Below are positions 24,098 through 33,354 of a stretch of 36,304 nucleotides of DNA, piece by piece (positions within the stretch are counted from its first letter, which is position 1; the number at the start of each line of letters is the position of its first letter). The notes under the pieces are model-generated. The model searched no databases and was not told the origin of the DNA. It worked only from the letters and a program-made list of their open reading frames with translations. The DNA comes from Paracoccaceae bacterium (lineage in GTDB: Bacteria > Pseudomonadota > Alphaproteobacteria > Rhodobacterales > Rhodobacteraceae): NCBI GenBank assembly GCA_030066855.1, contig JASJAU010000032.1, forward strand, positions 1 to 36,304, read 5' to 3'. The position numbers were made by a program, and so were the translations under genes.

Positions 24098-25961
24098 GAC
24101 GGTTCTCAGAGCGGTCGCGCCCGACGCGGAAACGCGCGCCGAGGTCCTTCGGGTCGAAGGGCTGCGGGTGACCTATCGGACGGAGGACGGCGACGTCAGC
24201 CCTCTCACGAACTTCTCGCTGACCATTCGGGAGCATGAGGTTGTCGGATTGGTCGGTGACGCCGGGTCCGGCAAATCCACAGCGGCGCTGGCGCTCATGG
24301 GTGTCGTGCGTCCACCGGGCCGGATCGCATCGGGCGAGGTCTACTTCGGCGGCGAGGACCTTCTCAAGAAGGACGAGGATGAGGTCCGCCAGCTTCGCGG
24401 CAAGGACATCGGGATCATCGTTCAGAACCCGCGAGGCGCGCTGAATCCGATGCTGCGCGTAGGGACCCAGATCGGCAACGTGTACCGCGCCCACAATCAG
24501 GTCGGTCGCGGCGACGCGGCGGCGCGGGCGGTCGACATGCTGCGGAAGGTCGGGATCAACGACCCAGAACGGCGCGTCGCGGCCTACGCCCACGAGCTGT
24601 CGGGCGGCATGGCCCAGCGGGCGCTGATCGCCATGGCGCTGTCCTCGAACCCGCGCCTTCTGATCGCCGACGAGCCGACATCCGGCCTCGACGTGACCAT
24701 TCAGGCGCAGTTCCTCGACGAGATGTGGGACACAGTTCAGGAAACCGGGTCAGCTATCCTGCTGATCACGCAGGACCTTGGGATCATTGCGAATTACTGC
24801 GACCGCGTGGCTGTTTTGCATGACGGCGAGATCGTCGAGGACAAGCCGGTCCGCGAGTTTTTCGCAAACCCGGAGCATGCCTACAGCCAGTCGATCATGG
24901 CCTTGCAGCGGGAGGTCGCGTCGGATCGCACGGAGGCCCGGCAGTCGATGCATTCGGAGGCGGAAGTCACAACGGAAGCCCATCTTGTCGACATCGCCAA
25001 ACTCACCAAGAACTTCCCGATCCGCGGCTCGGACAAGGTCGTCCAGGCCGTTCAGTCCGTCGACCTCGAAATCCGGGAGGGCGAGACGCTCGGTCTGGTT
25101 GGCGAAAGCGGGTCGGGCAAGACGACGGTTGGACGATGTCTGCTAAGGCTTGAGGAGCCGACCAGCGGGGCAATCAGCTATCGCGGCGAGGACATCAGCG
25201 GGATCAGCAAACGGGACCTGCGAAGCTTTCGCTCGCGGATGCAGATCGTGTTTCAGGATCCCTTCGACAGCCTGAACCCGCGCTGGACGGTCGGGCGCGT
25301 TTTGCGCGAGCCCTTGGACCTTCACACGACGCTCAGTCGCGCCGAAAAGGTCGCGCGCTCGCGCGAGTTGTTGGAGATGGTCGGGCTCTCGCCAGACATC
25401 CTGGACCGGAAGCCCAAGGGGATGGGCGCGGGCGCAATGCAGCGGCTGAACATCGCGCGGGCTCTGGCCTCGAACCCGGAATTCATCGTGCTGGACGAGC
25501 CGACGTCGGTTCTCTCGCCCTCGGCGATCAGCGAGTTGATCACGCTCTTGAGGCGGCTCCAGGACGAGCTGGGGCTGAGTTATCTTTTCATCAGCCACGA
25601 CCTGACGACGGTGAAATACCTCTGTCATCGGGTCGCGGTCATGTATCTCGGGCAGGTCGTCGAGGTCGGGACGGTCGATCAGATCTTCAACTCTCCCCGC
25701 CATCCCTACGCACTCGCCCTGTTGTCCTCCCACTTGTTTCCGGATCCGGCGCATCGGCGGGTCGATCACCGGGAGCCGGACGCGCTCTCCGGCGAGATCC
25801 CGTCGCCGGTGGACCTGCCGGTCGGCTGTTATCTGGCTGGACGCTGCCCGCATGCGACGGACCGCTGCCGTGCCGAACCGCAGGTTCTCGAGCGTCTGGC
25901 CGACGGCAGGATGAGCCGCTGTTGGCGCGTGAGCGCGGGAGAGCTGGAGGCGGCGCCGTGA
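24087..25961 (+). CDS. Fused two-domain ABC ATPase (DppD-DppF fusion), asymmetric
   Basis: A 624-residue protein with two nucleotide-binding domains. Domain 1 has Walker [10 protein letters not shown] (57-65), signature LSGGMAQR (171-178) and Walker B with D195-E196, but the switch His is Gln229 (LLITQDLG). Domain 2 has Walker [10 protein letters not shown] (339-347), Walker B D470-E471 and a normal switch His504, but its signature is MGAGAMQR (446-453) instead of LSGGQ, and its D-loop reads SVLSPS. The C-terminal oligopeptide-transporter tail with cysteines ([14 protein letters not shown]) is present. Fused ATPases serving both halves are known in this transporter family; the altered residues suggest one of the two ATP sites is inactive. 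It powers the importer encoded just upstream. Confidence 0.92.
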   Translation: MTAETVLRAVAPDAETRAEVLRVEGLRVTYRTEDGDVSPLTNFSLTIREHEVVGLVGDAGSGKSTAALALMGVVRPPGRIASGEVYFGGEDLLKKDEDEVRQLRGKDIGIIVQNPRGALNPMLRVGTQIGNVYRAHNQVGRGDAAARAVDMLRKVGINDPERRVAAYAHELSGGMAQRALIAMALSSNPRLLIADEPTSGLDVTIQAQFLDEMWDTVQETGSAILLITQDLGIIANYCDRVAVLHDGEIVEDKPVREFFANPEHAYSQSIMALQREVASDRTEARQSMHSEAEVTTEAHLVDIAKLTKNFPIRGSDKVVQAVQSVDLEIREGETLGLVGESGSGKTTVGRCLLRLEEPTSGAISYRGEDISGISKRDLRSFRSRMQIVFQDPFDSLNPRWTVGRVLREPLDLHTTLSRAEKVARSRELLEMVGLSPDILDRKPKGMGAGAMQRLNIARALASNPEFIVLDEPTSVLSPSAISELITLLRRLQDELGLSYLFISHDLTTVKYLCHRVAVMYLGQVVEVGTVDQIFNSPRHPYALALLSSHLFPDPAHRRVDHREPDALSGEIPSPVDLPVGCYLAGRCPHATDRCRAEPQVLERLADGRMSRCWRVSAGELEAAP

Positions 25962-27568
25962 CCGAGCGCGTGGATGTCGTGATTGTCGGGGCGGGCGCGA
26001 GCGGCGCCGCCGTTGCATGGCGGTTCGCCGGCGCGGGCATGTCGGTGGTCTGCCTCGAGCGCGGCGGGTGGATCGACTACGATCAGGTGCCGTCAAGATC
26101 GACGGACTGGGAGCTGGCGCGCCAGACGACGCATCACCCAAACCCGAATATCCGGGCGAACGAATGGGATTACCCCATCGATGACGCCGACGCGGCCATC
26201 AAGCCGATGATGTACAACGCCGTTGGCGGCAGCACGCTTCACTGGGGCGCGCATTTCCCAAGGTTTCGGCCTTCCGATTTCCGCGCCCGGTCGCTTGATG
26301 GCGTCGCGGAGGACTGGCCGCTCTCGTACGGGGATCTCGCGCCGTACTATGAGGAGAACGACCGGATCATGGGCGTGGCCGGGATCAACGGCGATCCTGG
26401 CAATCCGCACCGCGACCCGCGCCAGATGCAGCCCCTGCCAATCGGGCGCGGGGCCGAACGGATGGCGAATGCCTTCGACAGCCTTGGCTGGCACTGGTGG
26501 GTGTCTGACGCGGCGATCAACACGGAGCCCTACGGAGAGGGGCGGGGCGCTTGCAATAACTGCGGTCCTTGCGATCTGGGCTGCGCGTTGCGGGCGCGGT
26601 CATCGACGGACGTCACCTACTGGCCGCTTGCCGTCAGAGCGGGGGCGCGGTTGGTGACCGGCGCGCGGGTCTTCGAGATTGAGACGGATGCCTCGGGCAA
26701 GGCGACGGGCGTGGCCTTTTGCGACGAGAGCGGTGAGACCCGGCGGATTCAGGCGTCCGTCGTCGTATTGGCCGCGAATGGCGTCGGGACGGCGCGGTTG
26801 ATGCTCCTGTCGCGCTCGGCGGCGCATCCGAACGGTCTCGGCAACCAGAACGATCTCGTCGGCCGGCATCTGATGCACCATCCGACCGGCATGGTGACGG
26901 GCGTCTTCGATGAGCCCATTGACGGGTTCAAAGGGCCGTTTGCGACCTCGATCCTCTGCCAGGAATTCTATGAGACCGACCCGGAGCGCGACTTCGTTCG
27001 CGGGTTTCAGATGCAGCTCGTGCGCTCGGACGCGCCGCTTGGCACCGCCGTGGGCGTCTATCTGCCGCGCGTGCCCTGGGGCGAGGACCATCACCAGCGG
27101 TTCCTGGACGTCTTCGGCAGGACGGCGAGCCTGACCGTTACGACAGAGGATCTGCCGAATCCGGAGAACCGGGTGACGCTCTCGAGCGATGTGACCGACG
27201 GCGACGGCCTTCCGGCCCCCAAGATGACCTACCGCGTCGATGGCAATACCAAGCGCATGATCCGATTCGGGATCGACCGCGCGACCGAGGCGTTCGAGGC
27301 GGCTGGGGCGGTTGAGACGCTTCCACAGAGCTTGCTGGAGGGCGCCGGGTTTCATCTGCTTGGAACGGCGCGAATGGGTGAAGACCCGGAAGTCTCCGTG
27401 GTGGACGGGAATTGCCGCGTTCATTCGGCGCCGAACGTCTTGGTCGTCGACGGAAGCGTCTTCGTCACTGCCGCCGCGCTCAATCCGACACCGACCATTC
27501 AGGCCATCGCGCTTCGGGCGGCGGACGCGCTCATCCGGGACCGGGCGGGCATCGAGGTGGCGGCATGA
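25958..27568 (+). CDS. GMC-family FAD oxidoreductase with an Fe-S-type cysteine motif
   Basis: From GTG 25958, overlapping the ATPase stop as GTGA, this is 536 residues. The FAD motif VIVGAGASGAAVAW is at about 8-21, then GGSTLHWGAHFPRF. The C-terminal catalytic region has FHLLGTARMG and NPTPTIQA (His and Asn positions). C199-x2-C202-x2-C205-x3-C209, in ACNNCGPCDLGC, is a cysteine cluster like the 3Fe-4S site of membrane-linked FAD-dependent sugar dehydrogenases. It should oxidise an alcohol or polyol and pass electrons through the cluster. It lacks a signal peptide, so it is cytoplasmic unless carried out by a partner. The gene after it encodes the likely small subunit. The substrate is unknown. 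Confidence 0.9.
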   Translation: MTERVDVVIVGAGASGAAVAWRFAGAGMSVVCLERGGWIDYDQVPSRSTDWELARQTTHHPNPNIRANEWDYPIDDADAAIKPMMYNAVGGSTLHWGAHFPRFRPSDFRARSLDGVAEDWPLSYGDLAPYYEENDRIMGVAGINGDPGNPHRDPRQMQPLPIGRGAERMANAFDSLGWHWWVSDAAINTEPYGEGRGACNNCGPCDLGCALRARSSTDVTYWPLAVRAGARLVTGARVFEIETDASGKATGVAFCDESGETRRIQASVVVLAANGVGTARLMLLSRSAAHPNGLGNQNDLVGRHLMHHPTGMVTGVFDEPIDGFKGPFATSILCQEFYETDPERDFVRGFQMQLVRSDAPLGTAVGVYLPRVPWGEDHHQRFLDVFGRTASLTVTTEDLPNPENRVTLSSDVTDGDGLPAPKMTYRVDGNTKRMIRFGIDRATEAFEAAGAVETLPQSLLEGAGFHLLGTARMGEDPEVSVVDGNCRVHSAPNVLVVDGSVFVTAAALNPTPTIQAIALRAADALIRDRAGIEVAA

Positions 27569-27990
27569 AGCAGGTTCTCGAGGCGGTCGCGGACACCATG
27601 CTGCCGGGCGGTTTGGGCTTCCCGCTGGCCACCAAAACCGAAGCCGTCGATTGGCTGTTGGAGCAGCCCCGCTTCCTGCCCTCGCTTGAGGCGCTGGCGG
27701 GCGAATTGCCCGCCGGTTTCAAAGACGCTGGGCCACCGGAACGGGTGGAAATGCTCAAGACGGTGGAGGCGCGGGCGCCGGACATCTTCGATGCTGCGAC
27801 CGTCGCGATCTACAGCGCCTATTACACCCGGCCGGAGGTTTTGGCCGCGATTGAGACAGCCAGGGGCTACAAGGCGGGGCCGCCGCAACCGGGCGGATAT
27901 GCGCTTCCCGCCTTTGACCCGTCCATCCTTGCGGTGCCCGGATCGCGCGGCAGACTATGGCGGGACCCGGAAGAGGAGGGAGCGGCATGA
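27565..27990 (+). CDS. Gluconate 2-dehydrogenase subunit 3-like small subunit
   Basis: From ATG 27565, overlapping the GMC stop by four bases (ATGA), this is 141 residues. The N-terminus LEAVADTMLPGG and the segment DIFDAATVAIYSAYYTRPEVLAAI resemble the family called gluconate 2-dehydrogenase subunit 3, which pairs with Fe-S-type GMC large subunits. Known partners carry a twin-arginine signal that takes the complex out; here no signal is visible. The pair may therefore work in the cytoplasm. The match is recognisable but distant. The next gene overlaps it by four bases. Confidence 0.7.
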   Translation: MKQVLEAVADTMLPGGLGFPLATKTEAVDWLLEQPRFLPSLEALAGELPAGFKDAGPPERVEMLKTVEARAPDIFDAATVAIYSAYYTRPEVLAAIETARGYKAGPPQPGGYALPAFDPSILAVPGSRGRLWRDPEEEGAA

Positions 27991-28763
27991 GCGGGATTCA
28001 CGCAGGCAAGACGGCCATTATCACCGGCGGCGCGAGCGGCATCGGCGAGGGGATCGCCCGGCGCCTGTCGTCGGATGGCGCCAATGTCGTCATCGCGGAT
28101 CTGAACGGCGCGCTCGCGCGGGAGGTCGCCGCCGATCTGGGCGACAACACGCTGGCCGTCGAACTCGACGTCACGGATGAGGCGGCGGTCGACGCCATGG
28201 TCGCCACGGCGGCGGACCGGTTCGGCGGGCTCGACATCATGGTCAACAATGCAGGGATCATCCAGATCGCTCCGGTGGCCGAGACTTCCTACGCCGACTG
28301 GAAGCGGATCATGGACGTGAACGTCGACGGCGTGTTCCTGGGGTGCCGGGCCGCCGCGCGGGTGATGATCGAACAGGGCCGGGGCGGAACGATCGTGAAC
28401 GCGTCGTCCGGCGCGGGCAGGCGCGGGGTTCCGAACATCTCAGGCTATTGCGCCTCCAAGGCCGCGATCATCATGCTGACCCAGTCGCTGGCGGTCGAGC
28501 TTGGCCCGCACAACATCACGGTCAACAGCTACGCGCCGGGCCACATCACGACGCCTTTCTGGAAGGGGATCGCCGAGGGCTTTTCCAAGGTCATGGACAA
28601 GCCGCCGGACGAGGTCGTCGAGATGTTCCGCTCGACGGTTCCTATGGGGCGGTTCGGGACGCCGGAAGATGTGGCGGCCGCCGTCTCCTGGCTGGCGACT
28701 AAGGACGCGAGCTATGTCAGCGGACAGGCAATTGCGATGAACGGCGCGGAGTTTCCCTACTGA
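27987..28763 (+). CDS. Short-chain dehydrogenase/reductase (SDR)
   Basis: From ATG 27987 this is 258 residues. It is a classical SDR with TGGASGIG (13-20), acidic D38 after the second strand (VVIADLN), favouring NAD, NNAG at 87-90, Ser140/141, Tyr154 and Lys158 (YCASK), and the usual C-terminal SGQAIAMNGAEFPY. It differs from the SDR of the divergent operon. It likely oxidises the product of one of the GMC enzymes, or a hydroxy-acid intermediate. The start and stop both overlap neighbours, so it is translated as part of the chain. Confidence 0.92.
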   Translation: MSGIHAGKTAIITGGASGIGEGIARRLSSDGANVVIADLNGALAREVAADLGDNTLAVELDVTDEAAVDAMVATAADRFGGLDIMVNNAGIIQIAPVAETSYADWKRIMDVNVDGVFLGCRAAARVMIEQGRGGTIVNASSGAGRRGVPNISGYCASKAAIIMLTQSLAVELGPHNITVNSYAPGHITTPFWKGIAEGFSKVMDKPPDEVVEMFRSTVPMGRFGTPEDVAAAVSWLATKDASYVSGQAIAMNGAEFPY

Positions 28764-30397
28764 TGGAACGGATCGGGGAGGAGTTCGATTTCATCGTCGT
28801 CGGCGCCGGGTCGGCGGGTTGCGTGCTGGCCAACCGGCTGTCGGAGGACGGACAGCACCGGGTTCTCCTGATCGAGGCGGGCGGGCGCGACACGAACTTT
28901 TTCACCAAGATCCCGCTGACCGCCGGCCTCGCCTATTACTGGAAAGCGATCAACTGGAACTACGAGATCGCGCCGCAGCTCCATATGGATGATCGAAGCG
29001 TCGCGTGGCCGCGCGGGAAGCTTCTGGGCGGGTCTTCGTCGATCAACGGGATGATGTATATGCGCGGCCATCGCGCGGATTATGACGGCTGGCGGCAGAT
29101 GGGGCTGGACGGCTGGGGGTACGAGGACGTTCTTCCATACTTCAAGCGCAGCGAGGGGCACGTCGATCGGTCCGGTCCTTATCATGGTACGGACGGGCCG
29201 TTTCGCGTGGTCACGGCGAAGGCCGAGAACGAGCTTTATGGCGCTTTCCTCAGGTCGGCGGCGCAGGTCGGGCACCCGCTCAACGACGACCACAACGGGG
29301 CTGAGCAGGAAGGTCTCGGGTCCTACGACTTCAACATAAGGGATGGGCGGCGGGAATCGACCGCCACGGCGTTTCTACGGCCGGCGGAGGGACGCGCGAA
29401 TCTCGACGTCTGGACGCGAACGCAAGCTGAGCGTTTGATCATTAAGAACGGTCGCGCGGCCGGACTCGCCGTGAATCGTAGCGGCGCACGGCAAAATGTC
29501 TTCGCCCGGAGAGACGTGGTTCTGTCGTCCGGCGCATTGGGGTCGCCGCAGATCCTGGAGCTTTCCGGGATCGGCGATCCTGAGGTTCTCAAGGCGGCGG
29601 GCGTCGCGCCGGTTCTTGAACTGCCCTCCGTGGGGACGAACCTGCACGATCATCTCGGCGTCTATCTGACCTACAAATGTGCCAAGCCCGTCACGCTCTA
29701 CGGGTTCTTCCGCCCCGATCGGGCGGCGCTTGCGGGCCTGCAGGCGCTCTTCCTGCGGCGGGGGCCGGCGACGTCTGTTCCGCTTGAGGTCGGCGGTTTT
29801 TTGAGGACACGTTCAGACCTCGAGACCCCCGACATCCACATCACCTTCGTGCCAGGTCTCAATCTGGAGACCACGCAGAAAGGGCAGGGCCAGCACGGAT
29901 ACCTCATCAACTTCTACCAGCTTCGTCCCGTCTCGCGCGGAACGACCCATATCAACGGCCCGAAGGCGTCAGAGCCGCCACGCATCGATCCGGCCTATCT
30001 CGCCGACCCTGCGGACGTACAATGCATGCGCGACGGGGTGCGGCTCGCGCGGGAGATCGGGGCGGCGGCGCCGCTCGCGGATTACAACGCCGGAGAGATC
30101 TCGCCGAAACGCGAAGTGGAGAGCGACGATGACATCGACGCGTGGGTGCGGGCGTCCGCCAATACAATCTTTCACCCGGTCGGGACCTGCCGGATGGGGG
30201 CCGACGACGCCTCTGTCGTCGATGCGGAGTTGAAGGTGCGGGGCGTTGATGGGCTCAGGGTTGCTGATGCGTCGGTCATGCCGGCCATCGTTGGCGGCAA
30301 CACCTCGGCGCCCACCATCATGATCGCCGAGAAATGCGCCGACATGATGCTCGGAGAACCGCCATTGCCGCGCGTCGAACTGGCGGCGGCAAGTTGA
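28763..30397 (+). CDS. GMC oxidoreductase, choline dehydrogenase-like
   Basis: A 544-residue FAD enzyme of the usual GMC length. FIVVGAGSAGCVLANRLSE (about 10-28) and VLLIEAGG bind FAD; GGSSSINGMMYMRGHRADYDGW is the GMC signature; LSSGALGSPQILELSGIG is the second signature. HPVGTCRMG and GGNTSAPTIMIAEK give the catalytic His and Asn. It probably oxidises a primary alcohol to an aldehyde or acid and delivers electrons to quinone or oxygen. It is only distantly related to the first GMC protein and lacks its cysteine cluster. ATG 28763 overlaps the SDR stop by one base. Confidence 0.94.
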   Translation: MERIGEEFDFIVVGAGSAGCVLANRLSEDGQHRVLLIEAGGRDTNFFTKIPLTAGLAYYWKAINWNYEIAPQLHMDDRSVAWPRGKLLGGSSSINGMMYMRGHRADYDGWRQMGLDGWGYEDVLPYFKRSEGHVDRSGPYHGTDGPFRVVTAKAENELYGAFLRSAAQVGHPLNDDHNGAEQEGLGSYDFNIRDGRRESTATAFLRPAEGRANLDVWTRTQAERLIIKNGRAAGLAVNRSGARQNVFARRDVVLSSGALGSPQILELSGIGDPEVLKAAGVAPVLELPSVGTNLHDHLGVYLTYKCAKPVTLYGFFRPDRAALAGLQALFLRRGPATSVPLEVGGFLRTRSDLETPDIHITFVPGLNLETTQKGQGQHGYLINFYQLRPVSRGTTHINGPKASEPPRIDPAYLADPADVQCMRDGVRLAREIGAAAPLADYNAGEISPKREVESDDDIDAWVRASANTIFHPVGTCRMGADDASVVDAELKVRGVDGLRVADASVMPAIVGGNTSAPTIMIAEKCADMMLGEPPLPRVELAAAS

Positions 30398-30410
30398 GGA
30401 GACCGGAGCG

Positions 30411-31298
30411 ATGAGCGGAACCCTGACTTGGCCCGACGGCAAAACACTGGCGCTGTCGATCGTTGTGAACGTCGAGGAAGGCTCGGAAATGACGATCGCC
30501 GATGGCGACAAGAAGCCCGAGCCGGTGGACGAACTTGGCGTGGCGCTGGGCATTCCGATCCGGAACTACGGCAACGAGTCGAACTACCAATACGGCATCA
30601 AGGCGGGCGGGCCGCGCATCTTCCGGCTATTGGGCGAATACGGCGTGCCGGCGACCATCACGGCAGCCGCATTGTCGCTGGAACGGGCGCCCGAGCTGAC
30701 CAAGGTCATGCTCGGGCAGGGGCACGAGATCTGCTCCCACGGCTGGCGTTGGTCGCATACGTTTTCTATGAAAGAAGACCGCGAGCGCGAGACGATCGCC
30801 AAAGCGGTTGAGAGCTTTCGGAATACGACGGGGCGGGCTCCGTCCGGCTGGCTTTCGCGGTATCTGCATACGGAGAACACCCGGCGCCTTTTGTCCGAGG
30901 CCGGGTTTCTCTACCACATGGATGACTATTCCGATGACGTGCCGTTCTGGGAACCGATCACGCTGTCCGACGGCTCCGTGAGGCCATTGGTGTGCGTGCC
31001 CTATGCGATCGACTCGAATGATATGAAGATGTGGGTCGCGCCCGCTCTGACGCCAGATGATTGGTTGAATTACGCGCGTCAAACCTTTGATTGGATGCGG
31101 GAAGAGGCGGCGGAGCATGGGCCGCGGATGATGTCGCTGGGCCTTCACCTGCGGATCATCGGCCGCCCGGGACGGATTTGGGCGCTGAAGGCGTTTCTGG
31201 ACCATGTGCGTGGTCACGACGACGTCTGGATCACGACCCGAAAAGCGATTGCCGAGCGTTTTGCTGAATGCTGCCCTTGGGACGGAGAGGATCGCTGA
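30411..31298 (+). CDS. PuuE-type hydrolase of the polysaccharide deacetylase fold
   Basis: A 295-residue NodB-fold protein of the PuuE branch. Features shared with bacterial PuuE allantoinase are VVNVEEGSE (in place of the metal-binding TFDD of true deacetylases), GQGHEICSHGWRW, HTENTRRLLSEAGFLYHMDDYSDDVPFW, VPYAIDSNDMKMW and SLGLHLRIIGRPGR. PuuE is described as a metal-free analogue that opens the cyclic amide ring of allantoin. No other purine or ureide genes are here, so a different ring or amide is likely the target. GGAG lies upstream of ATG 30411, in the 13-base gap after the GMC gene. Confidence 0.88.
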   Translation: MSGTLTWPDGKTLALSIVVNVEEGSEMTIADGDKKPEPVDELGVALGIPIRNYGNESNYQYGIKAGGPRIFRLLGEYGVPATITAAALSLERAPELTKVMLGQGHEICSHGWRWSHTFSMKEDRERETIAKAVESFRNTTGRAPSGWLSRYLHTENTRRLLSEAGFLYHMDDYSDDVPFWEPITLSDGSVRPLVCVPYAIDSNDMKMWVAPALTPDDWLNYARQTFDWMREEAAEHGPRMMSLGLHLRIIGRPGRIWALKAFLDHVRGHDDVWITTRKAIAERFAECCPWDGEDR

Positions 31299-31909
31299 CC
31301 GGTGCGGCCCGCATAACCGCCGCCGACTGGCTGGCGCGGTTGGGAGAGATCTCCACCGAGGCCGCCGGCCAGCCAGGCACGGAAGAGGCATTGGCCGTGC
31401 TGACTCGCGCGGCGCGCGATCTCCTGGGCGACAGGAACGCGGGAGCGCGTGCCGGCGCACTGATGGAAAGTGAGCGGGATTATCGTGTTTCCGGCGTTTT
31501 CCTGATCGCCCCGGACCGGCGACACAACGTGCTGGTAGCAAACCAGGGGTTCCCGCCCGAACAGCGCCGATTGTCGATACCGATCGCCTGGAACAATCCG
31601 GGTCAGGTGGTGGCGAAGGAGCGCTTCGTACTCCTCGAGAATACCGATGACCATGGCGAGTTCAGGCAGTTCTTGAAGACCAGCAAGATGGGATCGTCTA
31701 TCTATTTCCCGATCTTTGCGGGCGGCGAGATGATCGGCCAGATCGTGGCGGCGAGCCAGGCGCGATGGACCTACTCGAAAGCAGATGTCGGCCCTCTGTC
31801 GTCGATCGCCGGGCTCGCGGCGGTGGTCTGGGACAAGACCGGCGGCGCCGAATGGTGGGCCAGCGATCATCCGGCGGCGGACGCCTGGTACGCCGAGGAG
31901 CTTGCCTGA
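31268..31909 (+). CDS. GAF-domain-like protein
   Basis: A 213-residue protein. After about 40 residues of helix, the region from about 55 to 190 has the order of a GAF domain: SGVFLIAPDRRHNVLVANQGF, then LSIPIAWNNPGQVVAKERFVLLENTDD, SSIYFPIFAGGEMIGQIVAAS and DVGPLSSIAGLAAVVWD. GAF domains bind small ligands and are usually sensory, but there is no output domain. A stand-alone GAF inside a catabolic operon could be a ligand-binding accessory or an enzyme. The start at ATG 31268 overlaps the previous gene by 31 bases and has no good ribosome site; the true start may be later. Its stop overlaps the next ATG by one base. Confidence 0.7.
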   Translation: MLPLGRRGSLTGAARITAADWLARLGEISTEAAGQPGTEEALAVLTRAARDLLGDRNAGARAGALMESERDYRVSGVFLIAPDRRHNVLVANQGFPPEQRRLSIPIAWNNPGQVVAKERFVLLENTDDHGEFRQFLKTSKMGSSIYFPIFAGGEMIGQIVAASQARWTYSKADVGPLSSIAGLAAVVWDKTGGAEWWASDHPAADAWYAEELA

Positions 31910-33303
31910 TGAGCATCGAGACGACAGATCGCCTCGTCGACCACGTGCTGAGCGCCAGTATCGCGGACCTGAGCCCGCATGATGTTGAAAAGGCGAAGAT
32001 CTTCCTTCTCGACACCCTTGGGGTCGGCATCGCCGGATCAAGCGGCGCGTCGGTGGAGCAGCTGCTCTCGACCGTCCAAAGCTGGGGGGCGGGCGACGAG
32101 GCGACCGTCTGGGTGACGGGCGAGCGCGTCTCCGCGCAGGCGGCCGCGATGGTGAATGCCTATCAGATTCATTGTCTTGAGTACGATTGCGTGCATGAGG
32201 GCGCGGTGGTGCACCCTATGGCGACCGTGCTTTCGACGATGATTGCCTATGCCGAGCGGCGATCTGCGGCGGGCAGGCCTGTACCGGGTTGCGACTTCCT
32301 CATGGCGATGATCCTCGGTGTCGACGTCGCCGCGTACATGGGAATGGCGGCGACGGGACCGGTGCGGTTCTTCCGGCCGGCGACGGCCGGCGGGCTGGGC
32401 GCGACGGCCGCGATCGCGCGGCTCGAAGGTTTGGACGCGACTGGCATGAAGGACGCGCTCGGCAATATGTACGGCCAGACCTGCGGAACACTGCAGCCGC
32501 ATGCGGAGGGCTCGCCGCTTCTGGGTCTTCAGATCGGGTTCAACGCGCGGGGCGCTTTGTCGGCGCTCGATCTCGCTGCCGCGGGATTCCGCGGCCCGCA
32601 TGACATCGTGGACGGCCAGTACGGCTATTTGCCGATGTTCGAGGCCGGGCAGTTCGATCTCGACATCATCTGGCGCGACCTTGGCCGGGTTTGGCAGATG
32701 TCGGAGCTGTCTCACAAACCCTTCCCCAGCGGGCGGCTGACGCACGGCGTGATTGACGCGCTGAATCGGGTCATCAACGGTAAGGGCGTCGCGCCGGACG
32801 AGATTCTAAAGATCACAGCTTACGTCCCACCGCTCGTTCACCGGCTCGTGGGCCGCCCTGACGTGCCGGAGCCGGAGCCGAATTACGCCAAGCTCTGCCT
32901 CGCCTATGTCGCGGGCGCGTACATGACGCGGGGACAGGTTGATGTTCCGGAGTTCCGGTCCGAGGAGGTGCTGCGCGATCCGGCGCTGCACGCACATGCC
33001 GCGAAAGTGGAGGTCGTTCTGGACGACAATCCGGATGAAAACGCCCTCGACCCACAGCGGTTCGTGTTCGAGCTGGCGGATGGAACTGTCGAAGAGGTGG
33101 ATATTCCGCACATGTTCGGACATCCGCGCGCGGCTCTGACGGTTGAGGAGAACCGGGCGAAGTTTGACAGATGCGTCACTTATGGCCGGCGGGCTTTGAG
33201 CCGCGAGCGGGCGGACCGCATCGCAGGCGCGGTGGGTGCTGTCGAAGAGCTTGCGGATGCGGCTGAGCTGGCGCGAATGACTGTAGCGGACAGGACGGAA
33301 TAA
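31909..33303 (+). CDS. MmgE/PrpD-family protein
   Basis: From ATG 31909 this is 464 residues, the usual length. The start TTDRLVDHVLSASIADLSPHDVEKAKIFLLDTLGVGIAGSSG is standard for the family. ALDLAAAGFRGPHDIVDGQYGYLPMF and HKPFPSGRLTHGVIDAL follow. The family includes 2-methylcitrate dehydratase, cis-aconitate decarboxylase and iminodisuccinate epimerase, all acting on small di- or tricarboxylic acids. That fits a dicarboxylate-type intermediate here. It is the last gene of the first rightward unit; a 94-base gap with two operators follows. Confidence 0.92.
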   Translation: MSIETTDRLVDHVLSASIADLSPHDVEKAKIFLLDTLGVGIAGSSGASVEQLLSTVQSWGAGDEATVWVTGERVSAQAAAMVNAYQIHCLEYDCVHEGAVVHPMATVLSTMIAYAERRSAAGRPVPGCDFLMAMILGVDVAAYMGMAATGPVRFFRPATAGGLGATAAIARLEGLDATGMKDALGNMYGQTCGTLQPHAEGSPLLGLQIGFNARGALSALDLAAAGFRGPHDIVDGQYGYLPMFEAGQFDLDIIWRDLGRVWQMSELSHKPFPSGRLTHGVIDALNRVINGKGVAPDEILKITAYVPPLVHRLVGRPDVPEPEPNYAKLCLAYVAGAYMTRGQVDVPEFRSEEVLRDPALHAHAAKVEVVLDDNPDENALDPQRFVFELADGTVEEVDIPHMFGHPRAALTVEENRAKFDRCVTYGRRALSRERADRIAGAVGAVEELADAAELARMTVADRTE

Positions 33304-33308
33304 CAATG

Positions 33309-33320
33309 TTGTCCGGACAA
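33309..33320. promoter_or_regulatory. Palindromic operator 3 (TTGTCCGGACAA)
   Basis: Identical to operator 1, 77 bases upstream of the MaoC start. Confidence 0.75.
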
Positions 33321-33354
33321 ATAAACTCTTGCGTCGCCGACCACGCGCGTTAAT

